This document shows, piece after piece, positions 1 through 7,829 of a stretch of DNA of 10,023 bases; position 1 is the first letter of the stretch; each line of letters starts with the position of its first letter. The notes beneath the pieces were generated by a model. The model ran no database searches and had not been told where the DNA came from. It worked only from the letters and a program-made list of their open reading frames with translations. The DNA is from CAUTNH01 sp963543845. GTDB taxonomy: Bacteria > Bacillota_I > Bacilli_A > Acholeplasmatales > Acholeplasmataceae. The position numbers and the translations under genes are program-made. The stretch covers positions 1-10,023 of the forward strand of contig CAUUCL010000023.1 in NCBI GenBank assembly GCA_963543845.1. The letters run 5' to 3'.

Positions 1-5
1 AAAAA

Positions 6-56
6 GGCTGTAGGAAACAATTTTTATTTTGTTTCTTTACAGCCCCTTTTATTTTT
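6..56 (+). terminator. Intrinsic terminator of an upstream gene outside the window
   Basis: A hairpin is formed by GGCTGTA (6-12) pairing with TACAGCC (38-44), extended inside by GAAAC (14-18) pairing with GTTTC (31-35), with a small internal mismatch (one base against two) and a 12-base AT loop. It is followed by CC and a T-rich tail (47-56) and preceded by an A run (1-5), so it could also work weakly on the other strand. Nothing of the upstream gene itself is visible. It separates the mut unit from whatever precedes it. Confidence 0.8.
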
Positions 57-83
57 GAAATAACTTAAAAAGTCTAGAAATTC

Positions 84-95
84 GCTATATATAGC
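84..95. promoter_or_regulatory. Perfect 12-base palindrome upstream of the promoter (candidate operator)
   Basis: GCTATATATAGC is its own reverse complement. It ends 19 bases before the proposed -35 box and lies in a short spacer where nothing else explains it. It is flanked by TAAAAAG (66-72) and CTTTTTA (96-102), which are also complementary, giving a nested dyad. The position suits an activator or repressor site, but no regulator can be named. In AT-rich DNA short palindromes also occur by chance. Confidence 0.35.
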
Positions 96-114
96 CTTTT
101 TAGGTAAAACTATT

Positions 115-142
115 TTGAAAAAGGTTTCAATTATTGTAAAAT
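115..142 (+). promoter_or_regulatory. Sigma-A-type promoter of the six-gene mut unit
   Basis: TTGAAA (115-120) and TAAAAT (137-142) match the -35 and -10 consensus at 5/6 and 5/6 positions, with a 16-base spacer. Transcription would start near 148-150, giving a leader of about 33 bases before the start codon at 182. The -35 hexamer is one arm of an inverted repeat, TTGAAA (115-120) and TTTCAA (125-130), with 4 bases between the arms, so a bound protein could block the promoter. This is the only good promoter seen before the unit, since the later gene junctions have no space. Confidence 0.6.
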
Positions 143-181
143 GAATAGGTAATTAAAAATAAAAGGAAAGGGATAAATTTA

Positions 182-2731
182 ATGAATAGATTAAATGTAA
201 ACTCTGCAATAATTGTAAAAAATAAAACTTACAAAGTAGCCGATTTGGTTGAAAACTTTATTTGTTTTACAGGTCTTCAAGCTAGTGAATTATTACTATC
301 TTTTGGCTTTAAGATACCTAAAAAAATTAGAATGGATGCTTTAAAAAAGATTTTAAACGATCCTGTTCAGGAGCTTATAAAAACTCGCTTTACAGTAGCA
401 GATGAGAAAAAATATCGTCTGTCATGGTTTTTAACATATTCTGAATATCAACTTGAAAACTTACTTGCATCATTTAAAGATGATAATTTAAATTATGAGT
501 ATTTAAAAGAGTTATGGCTGATGATCTTATCTTATATGATTGATGTTAAATTTTCAGAGGATAATCTTTTAAAAATAATTAAAGAAGCTGAGAAGATAAA
601 AGAGATGAAAATAACTAATAATATTCTTAGATATAATTTATCTCTTAGCAAAGTATTCACAGATAAAAAAGGAGAAATTGATGGTCTTACTCCTGATGTT
701 TTTAGACCGGTATTATATAAATCTGCAACTGTTCAAGAAATAAGAGAACTTTCACAAAAGTATGAACTTTCAATTCCTCAAAGATTTAAAAAAGGTGAAT
801 TTTTAGACCAAATTATAAACAAGCTTAAAGATACAAATAAATACAGCGAGAAAGTTGAAGCTGAACTTGTTAAAATGACTATTACTCAACTTCAAAGATT
901 TTCAACTAACAATAAATTAAAATTAACAATTGATTTAAATAAAGAAAGTATTATTGAGCTAATCCTATCTGGTTCTGTTCAAACATCTGATTTATACATT
1001 AAGCCATCTTCTAATGCTATTTATAATATTGAATTAAATGATTTAGAGGGTGTGTCTGATGAGGTTAAAAACTTTGAGCAAAGCGGAATATTTAACGATG
1101 AGGCTGCATATCGTGAGATAGAGGCTAAACCGCTTTATCAAAAAGTTGAAGTTGGATATGTTAATAAAAGTAAAACTTTTGTAGATGATAGCTCAAGAAA
1201 TGATAATGTCATAATTAAAGAAGAAACTAAGAAAGTGAATATTGATGGTAATTTGCAAAATGTTAGCATTGAAGATTCTAAATTAGAAAATAAAAAATTT
1301 CAAGATGAGGAACTGCAAGATAGTTCTTTTGAAATTGATGATGAAAAATTTTCTAAGTCAAGAAAGAGAATAGTCAATCTAAGAAACTCACTTATTGCTG
1401 TCGAGATGAGAGTTAATGCGTTATACAGCGTTTTAGAAAATAGTGATAATGTAAGAAAAGAAAATATTGAAAAGCTATATCAAGAAGTATCTGATTTAGA
1501 AAATTTAAATATTGACTATCGCAAAGAATTTAGAAAAGTTGATGAAAATCTTAAACTTTGTTTTGATAATGATTTAGTAAATAGAAAAAATGATGTTAGA
1601 GATTTTCTTACTTTAATGGAGAAAAAACTTGAAACATCAAAAGATCTTTTAATGCAAATAGACCAAAAATTAAAAGAGGAAGAACTTTTAAAAAGAGCAA
1701 ACGATAAAATAGAAAAGCATAAAAAGACTGAACATTTCAAAGATGATTTTAGGGAAAAATATAATACTCTTTTAAATAAGATATACGATATTGAACCAAG
1801 AGTTGATGCTCTTAAGACAAATGTTGAACTTTTAAATTTAGAAGCAGTTGATGAGATAAACTATGAAGTTGTTCTAGATTATAAAAGAAGTAAAAGCAAT
1901 CATGAAAGAGAAATTAGCAATTGCAGTTTATTAAATGAAGAACTTACTTTAACTTATAAAGGAATCCCACTTGATAGTGATTTAATTTTAATTGTTAATC
2001 AGGCTAATTTAAAACTTGATATGCTAAAAAGTAAAATCGGAGAAATTAAAAAAGGTCTTGAAAAAATAGATATTAATTTTGAAGAATTCAAAATTCAAAA
2101 AGAAAAAGAAGAATACGCAAGAAAAAGACAAGAAGATCTTTTATTTGAAGAAGAAAGAAAAAAACTTGAGCATGAAAAGTTAGAACTTGAAAGAGAAAGA
2201 TTGGCACAAGAGAAAGAACTTCTTGAAAAAAGAAGAGAATTAGAAGAAGAAAAACTTCGTCAAAGCCATATTGAGATAAACTCAAAAAGTGATGATTTTG
2301 ACTTTTTTGATAACCTAGATGTCGATAACTCTGGTGTAAATATTACTAACTATACCCAAAATAAATTAGAAGAAGAAAAAAAGAGAGAAGAAGATTTAGA
2401 AGAATCTAAAAAACAAACTTACAATGCTTACAGACAAAACACATTTGATGCTGAACCAAATTTTATTGAGCCTACAACAATCATTGCACCAATCGCAGTT
2501 GAAAGAAACGATTTAATTAGGGCATCTGAAAATGATTTGATAACTGATGAAATGCCAGATTTTCTAGATAAGTATGATAGTAAGAAAAATAAAAAGGCTA
2601 GAAAAAAACAACTTAAAAAAGCACACCGTAGAAGTAATGTTGGACCTAAGATAGCTGTTGTTATAAGTATTTTAATATCACTTGGAATAATTGGTGCAGT
2701 AATTTACTTCGTACTATTTTACGGAAAATAA
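182..2731 (+). CDS. Large tail-anchored coiled-coil protein with SAP/Rho-N-like modules, function unknown
   Basis: I do not recognise this 849-residue protein as a named family. Residues 1-160 form a helical N-terminal region. Residues 182-217 and 230-265 each read like a SAP or Rho-N helix-extended-helix module (T-V-x-E-I-R-E-L ... K-K-x-E-F-L; T-I-T-Q-L-Q ... K-E-x-I-I-E-L-I). Such modules often bind nucleic acid, but this assignment is by eye. An acidic linker (about 270-390) leads into coiled coil (about 391-630) and a strongly charged E/K/R helix (637-695). After an acidic patch (704-711) comes a disordered region, a basic cluster (801-817) and one hydrophobic segment (824-846) ending three residues before the stop. 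With no signal peptide and positive charge before the segment, the protein should be cytoplasmic and anchored by its C terminus. The start is supported by AAAGGGA (167-173), 8 bases upstream. The gene abuts mutS, so the two are probably cotranscribed and coupled. A role in repair is only inference from position; a chromosome-membrane tether or a cell-division/structural protein are alternatives. Confidence 0.85.
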   Translation: MNRLNVNSAIIVKNKTYKVADLVENFICFTGLQASELLLSFGFKIPKKIRMDALKKILNDPVQELIKTRFTVADEKKYRLSWFLTYSEYQLENLLASFKDDNLNYEYLKELWLMILSYMIDVKFSEDNLLKIIKEAEKIKEMKITNNILRYNLSLSKVFTDKKGEIDGLTPDVFRPVLYKSATVQEIRELSQKYELSIPQRFKKGEFLDQIINKLKDTNKYSEKVEAELVKMTITQLQRFSTNNKLKLTIDLNKESIIELILSGSVQTSDLYIKPSSNAIYNIELNDLEGVSDEVKNFEQSGIFNDEAAYREIEAKPLYQKVEVGYVNKSKTFVDDSSRNDNVIIKEETKKVNIDGNLQNVSIEDSKLENKKFQDEELQDSSFEIDDEKFSKSRKRIVNLRNSLIAVEMRVNALYSVLENSDNVRKENIEKLYQEVSDLENLNIDYRKEFRKVDENLKLCFDNDLVNRKNDVRDFLTLMEKKLETSKDLLMQIDQKLKEEELLKRANDKIEKHKKTEHFKDDFREKYNTLLNKIYDIEPRVDALKTNVELLNLEAVDEINYEVVLDYKRSKSNHEREISNCSLLNEELTLTYKGIPLDSDLILIVNQANLKLDMLKSKIGEIKKGLEKIDINFEEFKIQKEKEEYARKRQEDLLFEEERKKLEHEKLELERERLAQEKELLEKRRELEEEKLRQSHIEINSKSDDFDFFDNLDVDNSGVNITNYTQNKLEEEKKREEDLEESKKQTYNAYRQNTFDAEPNFIEPTTIIAPIAVERNDLIRASENDLITDEMPDFLDKYDSKKNKKARKKQLKKAHRRSNVGPKIAVVISILISLGIIGAVIYFVLFYGK

Positions 2732-5236
2732 ATGCCGCAAAAAAAAGAAGAAACACCACTTGTTAGGCAATATCTTGAAATTAAAAAAGACTATCCAGAT
2801 GCGATAGTTTTTTTTAGACTTGGTGATTTTTACGAGCTATTTTTTGACGATGCAGTTTCGGTTTGTAAATTATTAGAGCTAACACTTACTAAAAAATCAT
2901 CTAATCGTGATATTCCGATGTGCGGAATGCCACATCATGCAGTAAAGCCATATATTAAAAAATTAGTTGATAATGGTTATAAAATTGCAATCGCTGAACA
3001 AATCACTCCTCCTGGAAAGGGACTTGTTGAAAGAAAAGTTATTAAACTAATAACCCCTGGTCAGGTAATTGATGATGGAATATTGCAAGATAGCAAAAAT
3101 AACTTTATCGCAGCTATTTCTTTTTTTGAACTTGGCTTTTATATGTCATATTCAGATATATCAACAGGAGAGAGTTTTCTAAAATATCCTCTTAAAAAAA
3201 TGGATGTTTTAGAAAATTTAAAAAATCTTGAAGTAAAAGAAGTTGTTATATCATATCTTTATGATAAAGAATTTATTAAAAGTATAACTGATAAAAATAT
3301 TCTTGTAAATGAGTATAACAATCATAAAATATTTGAAAGTAAACTATTAAAAGAAATTACGGATGTAGATGCTAAAAAATCGGCTTGTCTTTTATTAAAC
3401 TTTTTAAAAGAAAAGCAAATGCAAGAGCTTAATCATATGCAGCCTTTTATTATTGAAAAGGGGGATGATTATTTATTTGTGGACAATAAGTTTTTTGATC
3501 ATCTAGAAATATTTAGATCTAATTTTTCAAATGATGAGTTCACTCTTTTTAATGTTTTAAATCAAACTAAAACAGCACAAGGCGCAAGATATTTAAGGCA
3601 GATTATGCTAAATCCTATTAAAAATTATGATAAGTTAAAGTATAGAATAAATTTAGTTAAGGACTTATCATCGATTGATATTTTGAAAAATCTCCAAAAA
3701 GAGCTTGTATACATTTATGATATAAACCGTATTTTAGGAAGACTTAGCACAAATAATTTAAATCCGATTGATTTAATCTGGCTTAAAAATAGTTTAAACT
3801 CTATTCCTAATATTAAGAAAATATTATGTGAAAGTAAAATAGATAATCTTATAAGCTTTGCAAGTAAGCTAAGTGAGATGAAAAACATTAAAGATTTAAT
3901 TGAAAGAGCAATTCTTGAAAATCCTGAAAGAGCAATTACTCAAGGTGGAATTATTAAATCAGGTTTTAATAAAGATTTAGATGATTTAAAAAATATCAAT
4001 AAAACTAATAATGACTGGATTAAGGAATACGAGGAAAAAGAAAGAGAAAAAACTGGAATAAAAAATTTAAGAGTATCATATAATAGTGTATTTGGATTTT
4101 ATATTGAAATATCAAAAGGAAATCTTGATTTAATTAAAGATGAGTATGGATATAAAAGAAAACAAACTCTTACTAATTTAGAAAGATTTACAACTAAAGA
4201 TTTAAAGGATAGAGAAGATTTAATTATAAATTGTGAAAAAAGAATAAATGATTTAGAGTACGAAATTTTTAAAAGTGTTAAAAATGAGATTTTAAAAGAA
4301 AAGAACTTACTTCAAGAACTTGCTTTAAATATATCAATTCTTGACACATTCCAATCTCTTTCTTATGTTTCTCTTTTAAATAATTATAAAATGTCAGAAT
4401 ATAATAATCTTAATATATTAGATTTAAAAAATGCAAGACATCCTGTAGTTGAAAAGTTTACTAAAATTATTCCTAATGATGCTAAAATGCAAAAAGGTGA
4501 TGTAAATATAATTACAGGACCTAACATGGGCGGAAAATCTACTTATATGAGAACAGTTGCTCTTTGTGTATATCTTGCTCATATTGGATCATTTGTTCCG
4601 TGTGATTATGCGAGTATTCCTATCTATGATAAAATTTATACAAGAATTGGTTCAAGCGATAATATCGCAGGAGGGCTTTCAACTTTTATGGTTGAGATGG
4701 TTGAGGCAAATGATGCGATAAAAGGAGCATGTGCTAACTCAATTTTATTTTTTGATGAAATCGGAAGAGGAACAGCAACATTTGATGGAATGGCATTAGC
4801 CTATGCAATCCTAGATTACATTATTAAAAATGTGGGATGTCACTTAATGTTTTCGACTCACTATCATGAGCTAACTGATTTAGAAAATAAATATCAGAAT
4901 ATAAAAAATTTAAATGCTATTGTTAAGCTTGAAAATAATAAGATGGTATTTTTATATAAAATATTAGAAGGAATTAGCAAAAATTCATATGGAATTGATG
5001 TTGCGGGACTTGCTAATCTTCCTAGCCAGCTTTTAAATACTGCTAGGATGGTTTTAGAAAAACTTGAAAAAAATAGCGCAACTAATGAGATAAAAAATAT
5101 TAAAGAAGGCCCTAAAGCCAAAGAAAAAGTTGAAGTATTTGATAAAACACTAGATGAGATTAAAAAACTTAATCTAGATAATATGACGCCAATTGAGGCG
5201 CTAATATATTTAAAAAATTTACAGAAAAAGGAATAA
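2732..5236 (+). CDS. mutS: DNA mismatch repair protein MutS
   Basis: MutS binds base mismatches and small loops as a clamp-like dimer and, with ATP, recruits MutL. At 834 residues it is close to the usual 850-860. The mismatch-reading F-x-E motif is F33-Y34-E35 inside GDFYELFFDDA, followed by the conserved CGMPHHA (64-70). The lever/clamp core spans roughly 240-560. The ABC-type ATPase has Walker A GPNMGGKST (596-604), Walker B D675-E676 in FFDEIGRGT, and the switch histidine H710 in STHYHEL. The C terminus has the family's usual D-N-M-T-P-I-E-A-L helix. The start codon directly follows the stop of the preceding gene (TAA-ATG), with only a weak GGA (2723-2725) as ribosome site, so translation is probably coupled. 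Residues 799-803 (KVEVF) sit where many MutS proteins carry a QLSLF-like sliding-clamp-binding motif; the glutamine is missing. Two 8-base homopolymers lie in the first 30 codons. Identification is secure. Confidence 0.98.
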   Translation: MPQKKEETPLVRQYLEIKKDYPDAIVFFRLGDFYELFFDDAVSVCKLLELTLTKKSSNRDIPMCGMPHHAVKPYIKKLVDNGYKIAIAEQITPPGKGLVERKVIKLITPGQVIDDGILQDSKNNFIAAISFFELGFYMSYSDISTGESFLKYPLKKMDVLENLKNLEVKEVVISYLYDKEFIKSITDKNILVNEYNNHKIFESKLLKEITDVDAKKSACLLLNFLKEKQMQELNHMQPFIIEKGDDYLFVDNKFFDHLEIFRSNFSNDEFTLFNVLNQTKTAQGARYLRQIMLNPIKNYDKLKYRINLVKDLSSIDILKNLQKELVYIYDINRILGRLSTNNLNPIDLIWLKNSLNSIPNIKKILCESKIDNLISFASKLSEMKNIKDLIERAILENPERAITQGGIIKSGFNKDLDDLKNINKTNNDWIKEYEEKEREKTGIKNLRVSYNSVFGFYIEISKGNLDLIKDEYGYKRKQTLTNLERFTTKDLKDREDLIINCEKRINDLEYEIFKSVKNEILKEKNLLQELALNISILDTFQSLSYVSLLNNYKMSEYNNLNILDLKNARHPVVEKFTKIIPNDAKMQKGDVNIITGPNMGGKSTYMRTVALCVYLAHIGSFVPCDYASIPIYDKIYTRIGSSDNIAGGLSTFMVEMVEANDAIKGACANSILFFDEIGRGTATFDGMALAYAILDYIIKNVGCHLMFSTHYHELTDLENKYQNIKNLNAIVKLENNKMVFLYKILEGISKNSYGIDVAGLANLPSQLLNTARMVLEKLEKNSATNEIKNIKEGPKAKEKVEVFDKTLDEIKKLNLDNMTPIEALIYLKNLQKKE

Positions 5237-5237
5237 T

Positions 5238-6956
5238 ATGGCAATAAAAGTATTATCGGATAATTTAATAAATCAAATTGCAGCAGGTGAAGTTATTGAA
5301 AGACCAGCTAATGTATTAAAAGAATTAGTTGAAAATTCACTTGATGCTTTAGCGAGCGAGATTAATATTTTTATAAAAGGCTTTGGGCTTAGTTATATCC
5401 AAGTATCAGATAATGGTATTGGAATGGATAGTGATGATTTAGATAAATCAATCATGCGACATGCAACATCTAAAATATTTACAGAAAGTGATTTAGAAAA
5501 CATTAGAACTCTAGGCTTTAGAGGAGAAGCAATTCCTTCGATTGCTTCAATTTCTAATATGGAAATATACTCTAAAACTAGTATTGGTGATGGACACTTT
5601 TTAAAAATATCAGCAGGAAATGTTGTTGAAAAAGGTTTTTATCCATGCAAGGATGGAACTGAGATAATTGTAAAAGATTTATTTTTTAACACTCCTGCAA
5701 GATATAAATATTTAAAAAGTGAGCAAACAGAAAAGAAAATTATTATTGATTATGTAAGGCAGTTTGCGCTTGCAAATCCTACTATTAAGTTTTGTCTTAA
5801 AATAGATGATAAAATAATCCTGCAAACATTTGGGCAAGCCCAACCTAATGATTTAATATCATCTGTTTATGGCGAGAATTTTTCTAAAAATTTACTTGTA
5901 ATAGATAGTAGCACAGCTAATATAAAAATGAAAATAATCATTGTATCTCCTGATTATGTTAGATCTAATAAAAATGATATTAATATTTTTGTAAATGGCC
6001 GTTTTGTCCAAAACTATATCCTTAAAGAGGCCGTAGTTGATGCTTTTCAAGGATACATTATGCAAGACAGATACCCAATTGTCTCTATTTATTTAAAGCT
6101 TGATCCATATTTAATAGATGTTAATGTTCATCCACAAAAGTTAACTATTAAACTTATAAATGAATATGCCCTAAAGAGTTTAATAACGCAAATGATTAAA
6201 GAAAAACTTGCTAAGGATTATAAAAAGTTTAGTGAAAGTGAAAGTTACAAAACTATTTTTAATAACTTAGATACTGAAAGCTCAATTTTAGAAACCACTC
6301 TTTCAAGTACTTATCTTGAAGAAAATAAACAAATTCAAAATGCGCTTACTTTTTTTGAGGAGAAAAGTTTAATTATAAAAGAGGAAAATAAAATACCTTT
6401 TATGGAATATATTGGAACATTCCATAAAACATTTTTACTTTTTCAAAATGCAGAAGGACTATTCTTGCTAGACCAGCACGCAGCCGCTGAGAGAATAAAT
6501 TACGAAATATTTTTAAATCAGCCAGTTGATATAAAATTTTTATCAGAGTATTTATTTCCATATAAGCCTAACTTAAAAGATGAAGAGATAAAAATCATGA
6601 TTAAAAATAAAGCGTTTTTTAATCGTCATGGCTTCTTAATAAATAATCTAGGTGAGGTTTTAAAATATCCAACTAGTTTAGAATCTGTTGTGCTTGATGA
6701 GGTTTTGGAATATTTAATAAATTGCATTATAAATATGGAAGAGGTAAACTATCAAAAGTTTTTAATTGATAAATTTAAAATGAATGCTTGTAAAAAATCA
6801 ATTAAAGCTAATCATCTTTTATCGTTTGCTGAAATTTCAGAACTTTTAAAAAGACTTAGTCTTTGTGATAATCCTTATCACTGCCCACATGGAAGACCGA
6901 CAATTATAAAATTGACAAAACAAGAAATTGAGAAACTATTTAAAAGGGTTTTGTAA
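5238..6956 (+). CDS. mutL: DNA mismatch repair endonuclease MutL
   Basis: MutL is the ATP-driven matchmaker that MutS recruits; in organisms without MutH it also nicks the new strand. The N-terminal GHKL ATPase shows E29 (general base) and N33 in KELVENSLDA, D58-N59-G60, the GFRGEA loop (93-98), NTPAR (151-155) and VNVHP (295-299). A short linker (about 325-385) accounts for the modest length of 572 residues. The C-terminal domain has the complete nuclease and metal-binding set: DQHA-x2-E-x4-E (412-423), ACKKSIK (517-523), CPHGRP (549-554) and a final FKR (568-570). This is therefore a nicking MutL. SEYLFP (436-441) aligns with the clamp-binding QEMIVP motif of Bacillus MutL but lacks the glutamine. 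The gene begins one base after mutS ends, with AAAAGGA (5226-5232) as ribosome site inside the end of mutS. Confidence 0.98.
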   Translation: MAIKVLSDNLINQIAAGEVIERPANVLKELVENSLDALASEINIFIKGFGLSYIQVSDNGIGMDSDDLDKSIMRHATSKIFTESDLENIRTLGFRGEAIPSIASISNMEIYSKTSIGDGHFLKISAGNVVEKGFYPCKDGTEIIVKDLFFNTPARYKYLKSEQTEKKIIIDYVRQFALANPTIKFCLKIDDKIILQTFGQAQPNDLISSVYGENFSKNLLVIDSSTANIKMKIIIVSPDYVRSNKNDINIFVNGRFVQNYILKEAVVDAFQGYIMQDRYPIVSIYLKLDPYLIDVNVHPQKLTIKLINEYALKSLITQMIKEKLAKDYKKFSESESYKTIFNNLDTESSILETTLSSTYLEENKQIQNALTFFEEKSLIIKEENKIPFMEYIGTFHKTFLLFQNAEGLFLLDQHAAAERINYEIFLNQPVDIKFLSEYLFPYKPNLKDEEIKIMIKNKAFFNRHGFLINNLGEVLKYPTSLESVVLDEVLEYLINCIINMEEVNYQKFLIDKFKMNACKKSIKANHLLSFAEISELLKRLSLCDNPYHCPHGRPTIIKLTKQEIEKLFKRVL

Positions 6957-7829
6957 ATGAAAAAAGTTGTAGCAATCGTCGGACCTACTGCCACAGGTAA
7001 AACTAATCTTGCAATTTTTTTAAAGGATAAATTAAATGATATTGCGCTAATAAATGGAGATTCTGTACAAGTTTATAAAGGTCTTGATATAGGATCGGAT
7101 AAAATAGATAAAAATCTTCAAAAAAAATATCCGCATGAGCTTTTAGATAAAATATCACTTGATTATGATTATAGCGTTTATGATTATCAAAAAGATGTTA
7201 GAAAAATTATCGAAAAAAGCACTTATCCTTTAATTGTTGGAGGAAGTGGTTTTTATATAAAAAGTGTTTTATATGATTATAAATTCTCCCCTAATTTAAA
7301 AAGAGATTCTAACTGTGAGATATTAAAAAAGAATTTAGATTATAAAGTAAATTATATAAAAGAAAAAGATCCTAATTGCGTGATTGATTTTTTAAACGAG
7401 CGAAAAGTTGATAGAGTAGTTATGAAAATATTAAATGGCGATACTCCATCTTTAAATCAAAATGAGAATGTAAAAGTTTATGACCAGCTTATAGTTTATC
7501 TTGATTTAGAAAGAAATACTTTAAAAGATAAAGTCATAAAAAGAATTAAAGACCAGCTTAGTAATAACTTTTTAGGTGAGGTAAAATCTTTAATTAAATA
7601 CAAGGATAAATTAAAAAATATTTTAGGATATAAGCAAATGTTAGATTTAATAGATAAAAAAATAAGCGAGGATGAGTATATAAATTTAGTTTTAAATAAT
7701 ACAATGCAACTTGCTAAAAAACAAAAAACTTGGTTTAAAAATAAAATGGATATAAAAGTATATGATGCTAAAAGTGATACTTTATATGAGGATGTATTAA
7801 AGGATGTCAAAGAATTTTTCAAAATATAA
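6957..7829 (+). CDS. miaA: tRNA dimethylallyltransferase MiaA
   Basis: MiaA adds a dimethylallyl group to N6 of A37 in tRNAs that read codons starting with U, steadying codon-anticodon pairing. The P-loop is GPTATGKT (9-16). The conserved D-S-x-Q is at D35-S36-V37-Q38, and GGSGFYI (95-101) and LGYKQ (223-227) are family landmarks. The closing N-T-x-Q-x-A-K-K-Q-x-T-W-F block is at 248-260. The length of 290 is slightly short of the usual 300-315, mostly in the middle insertion domain. Some usually conserved arginines are changed: M250 stands in the usual TRQ, K255 in AKRQ, and the DRRRVIRALE segment reads DRVVMKIL (152-159). The first base of its ATG directly follows the mutL stop, with AAAAGGG (6942-6948) as ribosome site. 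The mutL-miaA order is common in bacteria. The last 26 bases overlap aroK. Confidence 0.95.
   Translation: MKKVVAIVGPTATGKTNLAIFLKDKLNDIALINGDSVQVYKGLDIGSDKIDKNLQKKYPHELLDKISLDYDYSVYDYQKDVRKIIEKSTYPLIVGGSGFYIKSVLYDYKFSPNLKRDSNCEILKKNLDYKVNYIKEKDPNCVIDFLNERKVDRVVMKILNGDTPSLNQNENVKVYDQLIVYLDLERNTLKDKVIKRIKDQLSNNFLGEVKSLIKYKDKLKNILGYKQMLDLIDKKISEDEYINLVLNNTMQLAKKQKTWFKNKMDIKVYDAKSDTLYEDVLKDVKEFFKI

Noticed and set aside
57..181. T-box, riboswitch or small RNA in the first leader
   Set aside because: The promoter lies at 115-142, leaving only about 33 transcribed bases before the start codon, too short for such an element.
1516..2285. Two open frames on the minus strand (1516-1740 and 2088-2285)
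   Set aside because: They lie opposite the coiled-coil gene and give low-complexity F/L/S-rich translations, as expected from the reverse of K/E/R-rich codons. No ribosome sites or recognisable domains.
4894..5244. Minus-strand open frame opposite the end of mutS
   Set aside because: Phe/Ser/Leu-rich shadow of a securely identified gene, without its own start signals.
7496..7822. Minus-strand open frame opposite miaA
   Set aside because: Shadow of conserved MiaA coding sequence; no motif.
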